Shown here in pieces: positions 7,682-9,045 of a DNA stretch of 9,045 bases. The stretch is from Chloroflexota bacterium. GTDB taxonomy: Bacteria > Chloroflexota > Anaerolineae > Ardenticatenales > Ardenticatenaceae. The notes beneath the pieces are model-generated. The model searched no databases, was not told the origin of the DNA, and saw nothing but the letters and a program-made list of their open reading frames with translations. The position numbers and the translations under genes were made by a program. The stretch covers positions 740 through 9,784 of the forward strand of contig DOUV01000798.1 in NCBI GenBank assembly GCA_003520455.1, given 5' to 3'. Within the stretch, counting starts at the first letter, position 1. Every line of letters starts with the position of its first letter.

Positions 7682-9045
<1,364 letters not shown>

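Overview
The window holds most of an F-type (F1Fo) ATP synthase operon. Every gene is on the + strand, in the order atpB (a), atpE (c), atpF (b), atpH (delta), atpA (alpha), two non-ATP-synthase genes, atpG (gamma), atpD (beta). Both ends are cut: atpB begins at or upstream of base 1, and atpD runs off the right edge after 450 codons. The usual last gene, atpC (epsilon), and any atpI would lie outside.

The best guess for the host is a member of the Chloroflexota with moderately high GC. This is inferred from the alpha and beta subunit sequence style (for example the YSDPAP and ISLERSIAE segments of beta), from a lipoprotein with a Thr/Val/Pro-rich linker after the lipobox, and from a zinc-ribbon protein with an extracytoplasmic propeller. 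No 16S or other decisive marker is present. A single b gene (no b') and an Fo c-subunit without the sodium-coordinating Gln/Glu suggest a standard bacterial, proton-driven enzyme.

Layout: 3-899 atpB; 1033-1260 atpE; 1332-1826 atpF; 1823-2320 atpH (GTGA overlap with atpF); 2434-3984 atpA; 4064-4726 lipoprotein; 4717-6618 zinc-ribbon/TM/TPR-like/beta-propeller protein (10-base overlap with the lipoprotein gene); 6677-7549 atpG; 7696-9045 atpD (partial). No gap exceeds about 150 bases, and no canonical T-tract terminator is visible, so all nine genes look co-transcribed.

The main oddity is the pair of accessory genes between alpha and gamma, inside what is normally an unbroken F1 block. Both products are predicted to be membrane-anchored with their main domains outside the cytoplasm, opposite in topology to F1. 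The second oddity lies in the intercistronic gaps: several contain clear inverted repeats. The strongest is a 12-bp stem just after atpA. Three gaps also contain short unannotated reading frames placed where they could couple or regulate translation. These are candidates read from sequence only; none is proven.
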